Shown here in pieces: positions 31,250 through 40,000 of a stretch of 40,000 bases of DNA (position 1 is its first letter; every line of letters begins with the position of its first letter). The stretch comes from Cognatilysobacter lacus. Lineage in GTDB: Bacteria; Pseudomonadota; Gammaproteobacteria; Xanthomonadales; Xanthomonadaceae. The notes below the pieces were generated by a model. It had not been told where the DNA came from. It did no database searches and worked only from the letters and a program-made list of their open reading frames with translations. The translations under genes were made by a program, and so were the position numbers. The stretch covers positions 1 to 40,000 of the forward strand of contig NZ_VTRV01000001.1 of assembly GCF_008274655.1 (NCBI RefSeq). The letters are read 5' to 3'.

Positions 31250-31738
31250 TCAGCGGTAAGCCGCATCGCCGGCGCGACGTTCGGCGAGCTCGGCCTCGAG
31301 CCGGTCACCGATCGCCAGCAGCTGCGGCTTGGTCACGATGTTCTGCCCACGGGTGTCGAAGTGGTATTCGAGGATGTGCGTCTCGACGATCGAGTCCACC
31401 GGGCACGATTCCTCGCAGAACCCGCAATAGATGCACTTGAACAGGTCGATGTCGTAACGGGTGGTGCGGCGCGAGCCGTCCTCCCGCTTTTCCGAGTCGA
31501 TCGTGATCGCGAGCGCGGGGCACACGGCCTCGCACAGCTTGCACGCGATGCAGCGCTCCTCGCCGTTCGGGTAGCGGCGCAGCGCGTGGATGCCGCGGAA
31601 GCGGCGCGATTGCGGGATCTTCTCCATCGGGTACATGACCGTGTACTTCGGCTTGAAGAGGTACTTCAGCGTCAGCCACAGGCCCTGCATCAGCTCGACG
31701 AGCAGCAGGCTCTTGAAATAGGACGTGATGCGATTCAT
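31250..31738 (-). CDS. nuoI: NADH-quinone oxidoreductase subunit I, 2x[4Fe-4S] (162 aa)
   Basis: NuoI carries clusters N6a and N6b, which pass electrons from NuoG toward N2 in NuoB. Two ferredoxin motifs are complete: [12 protein letters not shown] and [12 protein letters not shown] (C-x2-C-x2-C-x3-CP). An N-terminal amphipathic helix ([21 protein letters not shown]) sits on the membrane, as usual. The ATG at 31738 is 16 bases past the nuoH stop. Length and motifs match the family. Confidence 0.97.
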   Translation of the reverse strand: MNRITSYFKSLLLVELMQGLWLTLKYLFKPKYTVMYPMEKIPQSRRFRGIHALRRYPNGEERCIACKLCEAVCPALAITIDSEKREDGSRRTTRYDIDLFKCIYCGFCEESCPVDSIVETHILEYHFDTRGQNIVTKPQLLAIGDRLEAELAERRAGDAAYR

Positions 31739-31754
31739 GGGATGTGGGCGTCCG

Positions 31755-32816
31755 TCACTTGTAGGGCACGAAGACGCCGAAATACGCCATCAGCGCGGTC
31801 ACGAAGATCCACACGATGGTGATCGGAATGAAGACCTTCCAGCCCAGCCGCATGATCTGGTCATAGCGGTAGCGCGGGAACGAAGCACGGAACCAGATGA
31901 ACACGCTGGCGAAGAACCCGACCTTGAGCAGCAGCCACCACCAGCCGTCCACCGACAGCAGCGGAATGCCCAATCCCTGGAACGGGCTCAGCCACCCGCC
32001 GAGGAAGAACAGCGAGGTCAGGAAGCTGACCAGCAGCATGTTCGCGTATTCGGCCAGGAAGAACAGCGCGAATTGCGAACCCGAGTACTCGACCATGTGG
32101 CCGGCGACGATTTCGGATTCGCCTTCGACCACGTCGAACGGCGCGCGGTTGGTTTCCGCGACGCCGGATATGAAATACACAAGGAACAGCGGCAGCAGCG
32201 GCCACATGAACCACTCGAAAAGGCCGGCATTGCCCGCCTGTGCCATGACGATGTCCGACAGGTTGAGGCTGCCGGCGGCGATCAGCACGCCCACCAGCGC
32301 GAAACCCATCGCGATCTCGTAAGACACCACCTGCGCCGCCGAGCGCATCGCGCCGAGGAAGGCGTACTTGGAATTGGACGCCCAGCCGGCGAGGATGATT
32401 CCATAGACGCCGAGCGACGTCATCGCGAGCAGGTACAACAGCCCGGCGTTGACGTCCGCCACCACCATCTTTGCGTCGAACGGAACCACGGCCCACGCCG
32501 CGAAGGCCGGCGCCAGGCCCAGCAGCGGTGCCAGAACGTAGAGCACCGGGTCGGCCCGAACGGGCGAGATCACTTCCTTGAACAGCAGCTTGAAGACGTC
32601 GGCGAACGCCTGGAACACGCCCATTCCGACGTACATGGGCCCGTGGCGCACATGCATCCAACCGATCAGCTTGCGTTCCCACACGACGTAGAACGCCACG
32701 GCGATGATCACCGGCATCATCACGCAGAGGATCGTCAAGACGATCCACGCGAGCTGCCCGCCGACGCCGAAACCGTCGAACCACCCATGCAGCGAACCGA
32801 TGGCCTCATGAATCAT
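31755..32816 (-). CDS. nuoH: NADH-quinone oxidoreductase subunit H (353 aa)
   Basis: NuoH forms the quinone-binding membrane chamber of complex I. It has [15 protein letters not shown] (the form I associate with xanthomonads), [22 protein letters not shown], the conserved acidic loop [28 protein letters not shown], and [20 protein letters not shown]. About eight membrane segments are visible. The ATG at 32816 follows the nuoG stop by three bases. Confidence 0.97.
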   Translation of the reverse strand: MIHEAIGSLHGWFDGFGVGGQLAWIVLTILCVMMPVIIAVAFYVVWERKLIGWMHVRHGPMYVGMGVFQAFADVFKLLFKEVISPVRADPVLYVLAPLLGLAPAFAAWAVVPFDAKMVVADVNAGLLYLLAMTSLGVYGIILAGWASNSKYAFLGAMRSAAQVVSYEIAMGFALVGVLIAAGSLNLSDIVMAQAGNAGLFEWFMWPLLPLFLVYFISGVAETNRAPFDVVEGESEIVAGHMVEYSGSQFALFFLAEYANMLLVSFLTSLFFLGGWLSPFQGLGIPLLSVDGWWWLLLKVGFFASVFIWFRASFPRYRYDQIMRLGWKVFIPITIVWIFVTALMAYFGVFVPYK

Positions 32817-32819
32817 GGA

Positions 32820-35051
32820 TCAGGCCCTCCCCGCTTCGACGCGCGACAGCCCGAGCGGCGCCGTCGACGCATGGCCGCCTTCGATGTACACGGTTCCCGG
32901 TGCCACCTTCGAACTCACTTCCACCGGGAGCTTCGCCGCACCCGCCGAGACCTCGAACCGCCCCACGGCTCCGGTTTCGAGCCCGAGCGATTGCGCATCC
33001 TGAGGATTCAGATAGGCGCGCGGCTCGCGATTCAACGGATGGGACTGCAGCCCCGGCGCGCGGCGCACGACAGCGTCGACCCGATAGATGCCCGGCGCGG
33101 ACGCCACCTCGAGCCCGCCCTCGCCCGCCGGCGGCGCAGCACCACGGACGACCTGTACCGCGCGCGGCGCGATCGACGCGCGCGCACCGGCCAAGTCGAC
33201 GAAATCGAAGCCTGTGACACCGAGCTCGCTGGCCAGCGCACGGATGACGCGCCAACCGGGACGCGCCTGGTCCGGCAGCTTGCCACCCGCGATAGCGAGC
33301 TGGTCGCGCCCGTCCAGATTGGTCAGCGTGCCGTCGATCTCCGGCAGCAGCCCGACCGGCAGGATCACGTCGGCGATGGCAAGCGTCGACTCGCAGGCGA
33401 ACTGGCTGAATGCGACCACCTGCGCGCCGTTGAGCGCGGCAAGCGCCTGCGGCGTCGACGCGAAGTCGAGGCCCGGCTCGATCCCGTAGAGGATGTAAGC
33501 CGCACGTGCCTCGGCGAGCATGGACAGCGAATCGCGCGACGTCGGCAGCACGCCATGACGCGCGAGACCAAGTGCATTGGCGCCTTGGGGAATGCGGCAG
33601 AGCTTCGCGCCGGTGCTTTCGGCCAGCGTGCTTGCGGCCGCGCGGATCCGCGACGCATGCGGGCTGTTCTCGGCCAGCGCGCCGACGATAACGACGGACG
33701 GGCCGCCGGTGGCAAATGCATCGCGCAGACCGCTATCGGCAAGCGCGCCGGCAATCGCGGACGGCGCAACGATCCAGCGCCCTGCGAGTTCGAAGGTGAA
33801 GTCGAAGTCCACCGGATTGACGACGAACACCTTGGCGCCGTTTCGCCACGCCTTGCGGATGCGCGCATGCAAAAGCGGCAATTCGTGGCGGACGTTGGAG
33901 CCGACGATGACGATCGTCTGCGCCTTTTCGATGTCGGCGGACGGCATGTCGAACGCCTGGGCCACCGCGCCGTCCGACAGGTCGCACTGCGAAATGCGGT
34001 GGTCGATGTTGCCCGTGCCGAGCGCGTCCGCCAGCCGCGCCAGCAGCGCGCCTTCTTCGTTCGACGTCGACGGATGTATCAGCATGCCCAGATCGTCGGC
34101 GGCGTTGTCACGCAGAATCTGCGCCGCGCGGGCGAGCGCGTGCTCCCACGAAACCTCGCGCCACTCACCCCCGTCCCTGGCCATCGGACGCACGGCGCGG
34201 TCGGCGGCATAAAGGCCCTGGTGCGAGTAGCGGTCGCGGTCGGAAAGCCAGCACTCGTTCACGGCGTCGTTGTCGCGCGGAACGCTGCGCAGGACTTCGC
34301 CGCGACGCACGTGCAGGTACAGGTTGCTGCCCAGCGGGTCGTGGTAGCCGAGCGATTCGCGCGCCATCAGTTCCCACGGGCGCGCCTTGAACTGGAACAC
34401 CTTGTTGGTCAGGGCGCCGACGGGGCAGACGTCGATGACGTTTCCCGATAGCTCGGTGGTCAGCGGCTTTCCGTCATAAGTTCCGATCTGCAGGTTCTCG
34501 CCGCGATACATGCCACCGAGCTCGTACGTGCCCGCCACTTCGGCCGTGAAGCGGACGCAGCGCGTGCACTGGATGCAACGCGTCATCTCGGTAGCGACCA
34601 GCGGACCGATGTCCTCGTCGGGCACCGTGCGCTTGCGTTCGGAGAAGCGCGAGATCGACCGGCCGTAGCCCATCGACAGATCCTGCAGTTCGCACTCGCC
34701 GCCCTGGTCGCAGATCGGGCAGTCGAGCGGATGATTGATCAGCAGGAATTCCATCACGTTGCGCTGACTCTTGAGAGCCTTCTCGCTGCGCGTGACGACC
34801 CTCATCCCATCCATCACGGGCGTGGCACAGGCCGGCGCCGGTTTCGGCATCTTCTCGACTTCGACCAGGCACATGCGGCAGTTGGCCGCAACGCTCAGCT
34901 TGTCGTGGTAGCAGAAGCGCGGGATCGGAACGCCGATCCTGTCGGCCGCCTGGATGATCATCGAACCCTTCGGCGCGGCCGTCTCGACGCCGTCGATGAA
35001 GACGGTGACGTGGTCCGGCGGAAGATTCGGATTTACCGGTTGCGCGCTCAT
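32820..35051 (-). CDS. nuoG: NADH-quinone oxidoreductase subunit G (743 aa)
   Basis: NuoG is the large iron-sulfur subunit of the peripheral arm. N1b [2Fe-2S] cysteines are in [17 protein letters not shown] and PACATP; N5 in [19 protein letters not shown]4 in [10 protein letters not shown] with [11 protein letters not shown]. The extra N7 cluster of E. coli NuoG (CxxCxxxC) is absent: the matching stretch ([20 protein letters not shown]) has no cysteines. The remainder is a molybdopterin-oxidoreductase-like domain without cofactor. At 743 residues it is shorter than E. coli NuoG (about 908). The ATG at 35051 overlaps the nuoF stop (ATGA). Confidence 0.96.
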   Translation of the reverse strand: MSAQPVNPNLPPDHVTVFIDGVETAAPKGSMIIQAADRIGVPIPRFCYHDKLSVAANCRMCLVEVEKMPKPAPACATPVMDGMRVVTRSEKALKSQRNVMEFLLINHPLDCPICDQGGECELQDLSMGYGRSISRFSERKRTVPDEDIGPLVATEMTRCIQCTRCVRFTAEVAGTYELGGMYRGENLQIGTYDGKPLTTELSGNVIDVCPVGALTNKVFQFKARPWELMARESLGYHDPLGSNLYLHVRRGEVLRSVPRDNDAVNECWLSDRDRYSHQGLYAADRAVRPMARDGGEWREVSWEHALARAAQILRDNAADDLGMLIHPSTSNEEGALLARLADALGTGNIDHRISQCDLSDGAVAQAFDMPSADIEKAQTIVIVGSNVRHELPLLHARIRKAWRNGAKVFVVNPVDFDFTFELAGRWIVAPSAIAGALADSGLRDAFATGGPSVVIVGALAENSPHASRIRAAASTLAESTGAKLCRIPQGANALGLARHGVLPTSRDSLSMLAEARAAYILYGIEPGLDFASTPQALAALNGAQVVAFSQFACESTLAIADVILPVGLLPEIDGTLTNLDGRDQLAIAGGKLPDQARPGWRVIRALASELGVTGFDFVDLAGARASIAPRAVQVVRGAAPPAGEGGLEVASAPGIYRVDAVVRRAPGLQSHPLNREPRAYLNPQDAQSLGLETGAVGRFEVSAGAAKLPVEVSSKVAPGTVYIEGGHASTAPLGLSRVEAGRA

Positions 35052-36415
35052 GCGGCTACCTGCTGCGCGACGACAGTGCCAGCCGCCTCATCATCGACGA
35101 GGAAGCGCTTGTTGACGATCGCGTATTCGAATTCGTGCCAGTAATGGCGCAGGAAGCCCTGCACCGGCCACGCCGCGGCTTCGCCAAAAGCGCAGATGGT
35201 GTGGCCTTCGATCTGACCGGCCGCCGCTCGCAGCATCTGCAGGTCGTCGAGCGTGGCTTCGCCGTTCACGATGCGCGTCAGCATGCGGTACATCCAGCCC
35301 GTTCCCTCGCGGCACGGCGTGCATTGGCCGCACGACTCCTTGAAGTAGAAGCGCGCGATGCGCTGGCAGGCGCGAACCATGCACGTGGAGTCGTCCATCA
35401 CGATGACAGCGCCCGAGCCCAGGCCGGACCCGGCCTTCTGGATCGAGTCGTAGTCCATCGTCAGCGACATCATTGTGTCCGCAGGCAGCACCGGCATCGA
35501 CGAACCGCCTGGGATCACCGCCTTCAGCTTGCGGCCGCCGCGAACGCCGCCCGCCATCTGCAGAAGTTCTGAGAATGGCGTACCCAGCCGGATCTCGAAG
35601 TTGCCCGGATTCGCAACGTGGCCCGACACGGAAAACACCTTCGGCCCGCCGTTGTTCGGCTTGCCGAGGTTCGCGAACCACTCCGCGCCGTTGCGGACGA
35701 TCGCCGGCACCGACGCATAGGTCTCGGTGTTGTTGATAGTCGTCGGCTTGCCGTACAGGCCGAAGTTCGCCGGAAATGGCGGCTTGTAGCGCGGCTGCCC
35801 CTTCTTGCCTTCAAGCGACTCCATCAGTGCGGTTTCTTCGCCGCAGATGTACGCACCGGCACCCAGGGCCCCGTAGATGTCGACGTCGATGCCGCTACCC
35901 AGCACGTTCTTCCCGAGCAGGCCGTTTTCGTACGCTTCCTTCAGTGCCTGCTCGAAGTGCTCGAACGGCTCATGGTGGAACTCGCCGCGCAGGTAGTTGT
36001 AGGCCGCCGTCGAACCGGTCGCGTAGCAGGCGATGGCCATGCCCTCGACGACGGAATGCGGATTGAATCGCAGGATGTCGCGATCCTTCGCCGTGCCGGG
36101 TTCGGACTCGTCCGAATTGCAGAGGATGTACTTCTGCCCCGGACCTTTCGGCATGAACGACCACTTGAGCCCCGTTGGGAAGCCCGCGCCCCCGCGTCCG
36201 CGCAGACCCGACTGCTTGACCATGTCGATCACGGCCGCCGGCTCGATCTTCTCGCTGAGGATCCTGCGCCAGGCGCTGTAACCGCCTGTCTTCAGGTAGT
36301 TCTCGTACGACCACGGCGTGTCGAAATGCAGGGTCGTGTACACGACGTTGTGGGCCTGCGGTTCCGGGCCGACCGGACCGTAGCCGGTGGAATAGTCGTG
36401 GTGCGAATGCGCCAT
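35048..36415 (-). CDS. nuoF: NADH-quinone oxidoreductase subunit F (455 aa)
   Basis: NuoF binds NADH and FMN and carries cluster N3. The FMN/NADH glycine-rich blocks are [16 protein letters not shown] and [20 protein letters not shown]3 cysteines are in [12 protein letters not shown] and [12 protein letters not shown]. The His-rich N-terminal MAHSHHDY is a lineage extension. The ATG at 36415 has GGAG upstream and lies five bases past the nuoE stop; longer reading frames add non-homologous Arg-rich sequence. Full length. Confidence 0.97.
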   Translation of the reverse strand: MAHSHHDYSTGYGPVGPEPQAHNVVYTTLHFDTPWSYENYLKTGGYSAWRRILSEKIEPAAVIDMVKQSGLRGRGGAGFPTGLKWSFMPKGPGQKYILCNSDESEPGTAKDRDILRFNPHSVVEGMAIACYATGSTAAYNYLRGEFHHEPFEHFEQALKEAYENGLLGKNVLGSGIDVDIYGALGAGAYICGEETALMESLEGKKGQPRYKPPFPANFGLYGKPTTINNTETYASVPAIVRNGAEWFANLGKPNNGGPKVFSVSGHVANPGNFEIRLGTPFSELLQMAGGVRGGRKLKAVIPGGSSMPVLPADTMMSLTMDYDSIQKAGSGLGSGAVIVMDDSTCMVRACQRIARFYFKESCGQCTPCREGTGWMYRMLTRIVNGEATLDDLQMLRAAAGQIEGHTICAFGEAAAWPVQGFLRHYWHEFEYAIVNKRFLVDDEAAGTVVAQQVAA

Positions 36416-36420
36416 GGCGA

Positions 36421-36948
36421 TTACTCCAACCCGTCCAGAAGCGCGTCGACCTGGGCGACGTCGAGCTTCTCGTGGTAGTGCCCGTTGACGACGACCACTG
36501 GCGCACCGCAGCAGGCGGCCAGGCATTCTTCCTCGCGCTTGAGGTACACGCGGCCGTCGGCCGTGCTTTCGCCGAGGGCGCAGCCGAGCTTGCGCTCCGC
36601 GTGCGCAACCAGTTCCTGCGCGCCGTTGAGCCAGCAGCTGATGTTCGTGCAGAACGCGACGTTGTTACGGCCGACCTTCTCCGTTTCAAACATCGAATAG
36701 AAGCTTGCCACCTCGTACGCCCACACCGGCGGAATGCCGATGTACTTGGCGACGGCAGCGATGATCTCGTCGCTCAACCATCCGTCGTTCTGCTCCTGCG
36801 CCGCGTGGAGCCCCTGCAGCACCGCGGATCGGCGACGGTCGGCCGGGAACTTCGACAGCCAGTGGTCGATGTGCGCGCGCGTGGCATCCGTCAACGCGAC
36901 CATGGGGTCGACGTTCTGGCAGGCCTCGAAATTGCCGGTGGCTTTCAT
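36421..36948 (-). CDS. nuoE: NADH-quinone oxidoreductase subunit E, [2Fe-2S] (175 aa)
   Basis: NuoE carries cluster N1a beside NuoF. The thioredoxin-like fold has its cysteines in CTNISC and [10 protein letters not shown] (C-x4-C and C-x3-C). [12 protein letters not shown] is the conserved helix before them. The ATG at 36948 is 28 bases past the nuoD stop, one of the larger gaps in the operon. Length is normal. Confidence 0.96.
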   Translation of the reverse strand: MKATGNFEACQNVDPMVALTDATRAHIDHWLSKFPADRRRSAVLQGLHAAQEQNDGWLSDEIIAAVAKYIGIPPVWAYEVASFYSMFETEKVGRNNVAFCTNISCWLNGAQELVAHAERKLGCALGESTADGRVYLKREEECLAACCGAPVVVVNGHYHEKLDVAQVDALLDGLE

Positions 36949-36976
36949 TGCAGATGCGATCCCCAGCGTCGCCGCG

Positions 36977-38272
36977 TCAGCGGTCGATTTCGCCGAACAC
37001 GATGTCGTAAGTGCCGATCATCGCGACAACGTCGGCCAGCATGTGGCCCTTGACGATCGCGTCCATCGACGAAAGATGCGCGAAGCCGGGCGCACGGACC
37101 TTGAGGCGAAACGGCTTGTTCGCGCCGTCCGACACCAGGAACACGCCGAACTCGCCCTTCGGGCCCTCTACGGCTGCGTAGGTCTCGCCCGCCGGAACGC
37201 CGTAGCCCTCGGAAAAGAGCTTGAAGTGATGGATCAGCGCTTCCATGTCGTCCTTCATCTCTTCGCGCTTGGGCGGCGCGACCTTGAAGTTGTCGACGAT
37301 CACGGGGCCCGGATTCGCGCGCAGCCACTTCACGCACTGCTGGATGATCTTGTTGGACTCGCGCATCTCGGCCACGCGCACGAGGTAGCGGTCGTAGCAG
37401 TCGCCCGTCTTGCCGACCGGAACGTCGAAATCCACCTGGTCGTAGCGCGCGTACGGCTGGGTCTTGCGCAGGTCCCACGCGATACCGGAACCGCGCAGCA
37501 TCGGGCCGCTCATGCCCCAGTCGTGAGCCTGCTCCGGCGTGACGACGCCGATGCCGACCGTGCGCTGCTTCCAGATGCGGTTATCGGTCAGCAGCGTTTC
37601 GTATTCATCGACGCGCGCCGGAAAACCCTGCGTGAACGCCTCGATGAAGTCGAGAAGCGATCCCTCGCGCGACTCGTTGAAGCGCTTGAGGCTCTTGCCC
37701 TTGCGCCACGGCGACTCGCGGTACTTCGACATCTGGTCCGGAAGGTCACGGTAGACGCCGCCGGGGCGGTAATAGGCGGCGTGCATGCGTGCACCCGAGA
37801 CGGCCTCGTACACGTCCATGAGCTCTTCGCGCTCGCGGAACGCATACAGGAAGACCGCCATCGCACCGAGGTCGAGCGCATTGGAGCCGAGCCACATCAA
37901 GTGGTTCTTGATGCGCGTGATCTCGTCGAACATCGTCCGGATCCACTGCGCACGCTCGGGCGGCTCGATGCCCAGCAGCGTTTCGATGGCGCGCACGTAG
38001 GCGTGCTCGTTGCACATCATCGATACGTAATCCAACCGGTCCATGTACGGTACCGACTGGTTGAACGGTTTCGACTCAGCGAGCTTCTCGGTGCCGCGAT
38101 GAAGCAGGCCGATGTGCGGGTCCGCGCGACGCACCACTTCGCCGTCCATCTCGAGGATCAGTCGAAGAACCCCATGAGCGGCCGGATGCTGCGGGCCGAA
38201 GTTGAGCGTGTAGTTGCGGATCTCGGGATTGTTGAGGCCCGAGGTGGTCACGTCGTTGGGAGCGGCGCTCAC
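36977..38272 (-). CDS. nuoD: NADH-quinone oxidoreductase subunit D (431 aa)
   Basis: NuoD forms the quinone-binding pocket with NuoB. Family blocks are [22 protein letters not shown] with the conserved [32 protein letters not shown], and the C-terminal [22 protein letters not shown] split over the last 30 residues, ending DIVFGEIDR. It is separate from NuoC, unlike the fused E. coli NuoCD. The start GTG at 38272 overlaps the nuoC stop (GTGA). Confidence 0.97.
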   Translation of the reverse strand: MSAAPNDVTTSGLNNPEIRNYTLNFGPQHPAAHGVLRLILEMDGEVVRRADPHIGLLHRGTEKLAESKPFNQSVPYMDRLDYVSMMCNEHAYVRAIETLLGIEPPERAQWIRTMFDEITRIKNHLMWLGSNALDLGAMAVFLYAFREREELMDVYEAVSGARMHAAYYRPGGVYRDLPDQMSKYRESPWRKGKSLKRFNESREGSLLDFIEAFTQGFPARVDEYETLLTDNRIWKQRTVGIGVVTPEQAHDWGMSGPMLRGSGIAWDLRKTQPYARYDQVDFDVPVGKTGDCYDRYLVRVAEMRESNKIIQQCVKWLRANPGPVIVDNFKVAPPKREEMKDDMEALIHHFKLFSEGYGVPAGETYAAVEGPKGEFGVFLVSDGANKPFRLKVRAPGFAHLSSMDAIVKGHMLADVVAMIGTYDIVFGEIDR

Positions 38273-39021
38273 TTCTTCACCTCGGCGCGCTGCGCGGCTT
38301 CACCGGCGGACGTCGCGTAACGCGCGTCGTCACGGATGACGCGCGGCACCAGAACGCGCGGCTCGATGGTCACCGGCTGGTAGATCACGCGACGTCGCTC
38401 GGCGTCGTAGCGCACCTCGACGTTGCCGATCAACGGGAAGTCCTTGCGGAACGGATGCCCGACGAAACCGTAATCGGTGAGGATCCGGCGCAGGTCCGGA
38501 TGATCGTCGAACACGACGCCGTAGAGGTCGAACGCTTCCCGCTCGAACCAGTTGGCAACCGACCACACCGGCACAAGCGAGGCGACCGCGGGAACCGCGT
38601 CGTCCGGCGCAAACGTGCGCATGCGAACGCGCACGTTGTGCCTGACCGAGAGCAGGTGCACGACCACCGCATAGCGGCGCTCGGGCGCGACGGATGCGCC
38701 GCTCGGCTGTTCGCCCCAAACGAAGCGCCCCATGCCCTTGCCTTCGACGCCGCGCGAGAAACCCTCGGATGAAACGGTGGTGTCCCACTCGTCCACACCG
38801 TAGCTGAGATAGTCGACGCCGCAGAGATCGACCAGCTGCTCGAAGCCGAATTCATTGCGCAGTGCCAGCGCGCTCTCTAGCCAGACGTCGTGGGGAAGCT
38901 CGAGCGTCACCTCACCGCGGGGCATGGCGACAGACACGACGCCCGTCGCGAACCGCTCGCGCAGCCGCGTGACCAGCGGGGGCTCGATAGCACCCGTCGA
39001 ATCGGTGACCGCATCGCTCAC
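38269..39021 (-). CDS. nuoC: NADH-quinone oxidoreductase subunit C (250 aa)
   Basis: NuoC is a peripheral-arm scaffold subunit next to NuoD. The 30-kDa subunit block is [20 protein letters not shown] with [20 protein letters not shown] short central insertion ([20 protein letters not shown]) is variable. The C-terminal tail is lineage-specific. The GTG at 39021 has AGGGAG upstream and overlaps the nuoB stop (GTGA). Confidence 0.95.
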   Translation of the reverse strand: MSDAVTDSTGAIEPPLVTRLRERFATGVVSVAMPRGEVTLELPHDVWLESALALRNEFGFEQLVDLCGVDYLSYGVDEWDTTVSSEGFSRGVEGKGMGRFVWGEQPSGASVAPERRYAVVVHLLSVRHNVRVRMRTFAPDDAVPAVASLVPVWSVANWFEREAFDLYGVVFDDHPDLRRILTDYGFVGHPFRKDFPLIGNVEVRYDAERRRVIYQPVTIEPRVLVPRVIRDDARYATSAGEAAQRAEVKK

Positions 39022-39584
39022 GCGCGGACTCCCTGGCGCTCGTCGCCGAAGTTCGTTCCGCGGCGGATCTTCTTCTGCAGCTGAAGGATCCCGTACGTAA
39101 GCGCCTCTGCCGTCGGCGGGCAGCCGGGAACGTAGATGTCGACCGGCACGATGCGATCGCAACCGCGAACCACCGAATACGAATAGTGGTAGTAGCCGCC
39201 GCCATTGGCGCAGCTTCCCATCGAGATGACCCACTTCGGGTCCGGCATCTGGTCGTAAACACGGCGCAGCGCCGGCGCCATCTTGTTGACCAGCGTACCC
39301 GCGACGATCATCACATCGGACTGCCGCGGAGACGGGCGGAACACGACGCCGAAGCGGTCGAGATCGATTCGCGCCGCACCGGCGTGCATCATTTCCACGG
39401 CGCAGCAGGCCAGCCCGAAGGTCATCGGCCACATCGAGCCGGTGCGCGCCCAGTTCCAGAGCGTGTCCATGCTCGTCGTGACGAAGCCCTGCTGCATCAC
39501 GGGGTTGTCGGCCTCGGGCAGCAGGATGTCGTCCAGCCGCCCTTCGGGCAGCGGATTGAACATGAGTTCGGAGAACGTCTTCAT
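39018..39584 (-). CDS. nuoB: NADH-quinone oxidoreductase subunit B, cluster N2 (188 aa)
   Basis: NuoB holds the terminal cluster N2 that reduces quinone. The tandem cysteines are in [11 protein letters not shown], and the other ligands in [11 protein letters not shown] and [12 protein letters not shown]. The arginine-rich segment [14 protein letters not shown] is conserved. The ATG at 39584 is ten bases past the nuoA stop with a weak ribosome site; M8 is an alternative. Full length. Confidence 0.97.
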   Translation of the reverse strand: MKTFSELMFNPLPEGRLDDILLPEADNPVMQQGFVTTSMDTLWNWARTGSMWPMTFGLACCAVEMMHAGAARIDLDRFGVVFRPSPRQSDVMIVAGTLVNKMAPALRRVYDQMPDPKWVISMGSCANGGGYYHYSYSVVRGCDRIVPVDIYVPGCPPTAEALTYGILQLQKKIRRGTNFGDERQGVRA

Positions 39585-39594
39585 TGCCGCCGAG

Positions 39595-39951
39595 TCACTC
39601 CCACTCCAGGGCGCCCTTCTTCCACACGTAGGCGAAGCCGATCACCAGGAGTGTGAGGAAGGTACCCATTTCGATCAGGCCAAACGGACCGAGCTCGCGG
39701 AAGACCAGCGCCCAGGGAAAGACGAAAGCGATCTCGAGATCGAAGACGATGAAGATGATCGCGATGAGGTAATAGCGCACGTTGAACTGCATGCGCGCGT
39801 CTTCGAAAGCGTTGAATCCGCTCTCGTAGGGCAGCAGCTTTTCGATCGTCGGGTTCTTGGGCCCGAGCACGCGCCCGACAATGATCAGTGCGACGCCGAT
39901 GCCGCTGGCGACGATCAGGAACAGCAGGGTCGGCAGATATTCGGCCAGCAC
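39595..39951 (-). CDS. nuoA: NADH-quinone oxidoreductase subunit A (118 aa)
   Basis: NuoA is a three-helix subunit near the quinone chamber. Family blocks are [24 protein letters not shown] split at its middle, and [16 protein letters not shown] with the conserved acidic residues. The start is GTG at 39951 with a GAGAGA-like ribosome site. It heads the nuo operon; its promoter is outside the window. The last 49 bases of the window show nothing I can name. Confidence 0.96.
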   Translation of the reverse strand: MLAEYLPTLLFLIVASGIGVALIIVGRVLGPKNPTIEKLLPYESGFNAFEDARMQFNVRYYLIAIIFIVFDLEIAFVFPWALVFRELGPFGLIEMGTFLTLLVIGFAYVWKKGALEWE

Positions 39952-40000
39952 TCGTGTTCTCTCGGCATTCGCGCGGTAGGCCGGCAGACAGCTGCTCGGC

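Noticed and set aside
31725-34451. Long open reading frame on the plus strand opposite nuoG and nuoH (908 codons)
   Set aside because: It mirrors well-supported nuo genes in a GC-rich genome where stop codons are rare in opposite frames. The translation is Arg/His/Asp-rich with no domain.

Overview
The window is a GC-rich (by eye about two-thirds G+C) stretch of chromosome from a gammaproteobacterium. The best match is the Xanthomonadaceae, and within it something like Lysobacter or Luteimonas. The reasons are the conserved gene orders (nuoA-N with separate nuoC and nuoD, metY-rimP-nusA-infB-rbfA-truB-rpsO-pnp, mtnA next to gyrA), the family-style NuoH motif WMHVRHGP, and a class III PHA synthase pair beside ligA. 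The genus is an inference. Nearly every gene is on the minus strand; the only plus-strand gene is a peroxiredoxin.

Layout from left to right. (1) 1-1646 is a stress cluster: cbpA (DnaJ-like, cut by the window edge) and hsp20 on the minus strand, with a peroxiredoxin diverging on the plus strand. A sigma-32-like promoter precedes hsp20, and an intrinsic terminator sits directly before the cbpA ribosome binding site. (2) 1701-4248 holds two cyclic-di-GMP proteins, an HD-GYP protein followed by a GGDEF-EAL protein with overlapping ends. Several catalytic motifs are degenerate and only the EAL domain looks fully intact. (3) 4435-8483 holds gyrA and mtnA. (4) 8522-9274 encodes a secreted protein with three DUF3011-type repeats. 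(5) 9370-15506 is a tightly packed run pssA-phaE-phaC-ligA-epmA; phaE/phaC and ligA/epmA overlap at their stop/start codons.

(6) 15942-25046 is the translation/RNA operon: initiator tRNA metY, rimP, nusA, infB, rbfA, truB, rpsO and pnp. It has a very good promoter before metY, a hairpin and an intrinsic terminator between metY and rimP, a second good promoter before rpsO, and intrinsic terminators after rpsO and after pnp. (7) 25124-39951 is the complete 14-gene nuoA-nuoN operon for respiratory complex I, with most junctions overlapping or a few bases long and several GTG starts. Its promoter lies beyond the right edge.

Most of the window is core housekeeping DNA. I see no mobile elements, CRISPR arrays, phage genes or defence genes, and I do not claim a new system. 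The points most worth a second look are the U1:U72 acceptor mismatch in the initiator tRNA, the degenerate c-di-GMP pair that keeps an inhibitory I-site, the LigA insertion before its BRCT domain, the coupling of PHA synthase to DNA ligase and EpmA, the DUF3011 triple-repeat protein, and several structured leaders.
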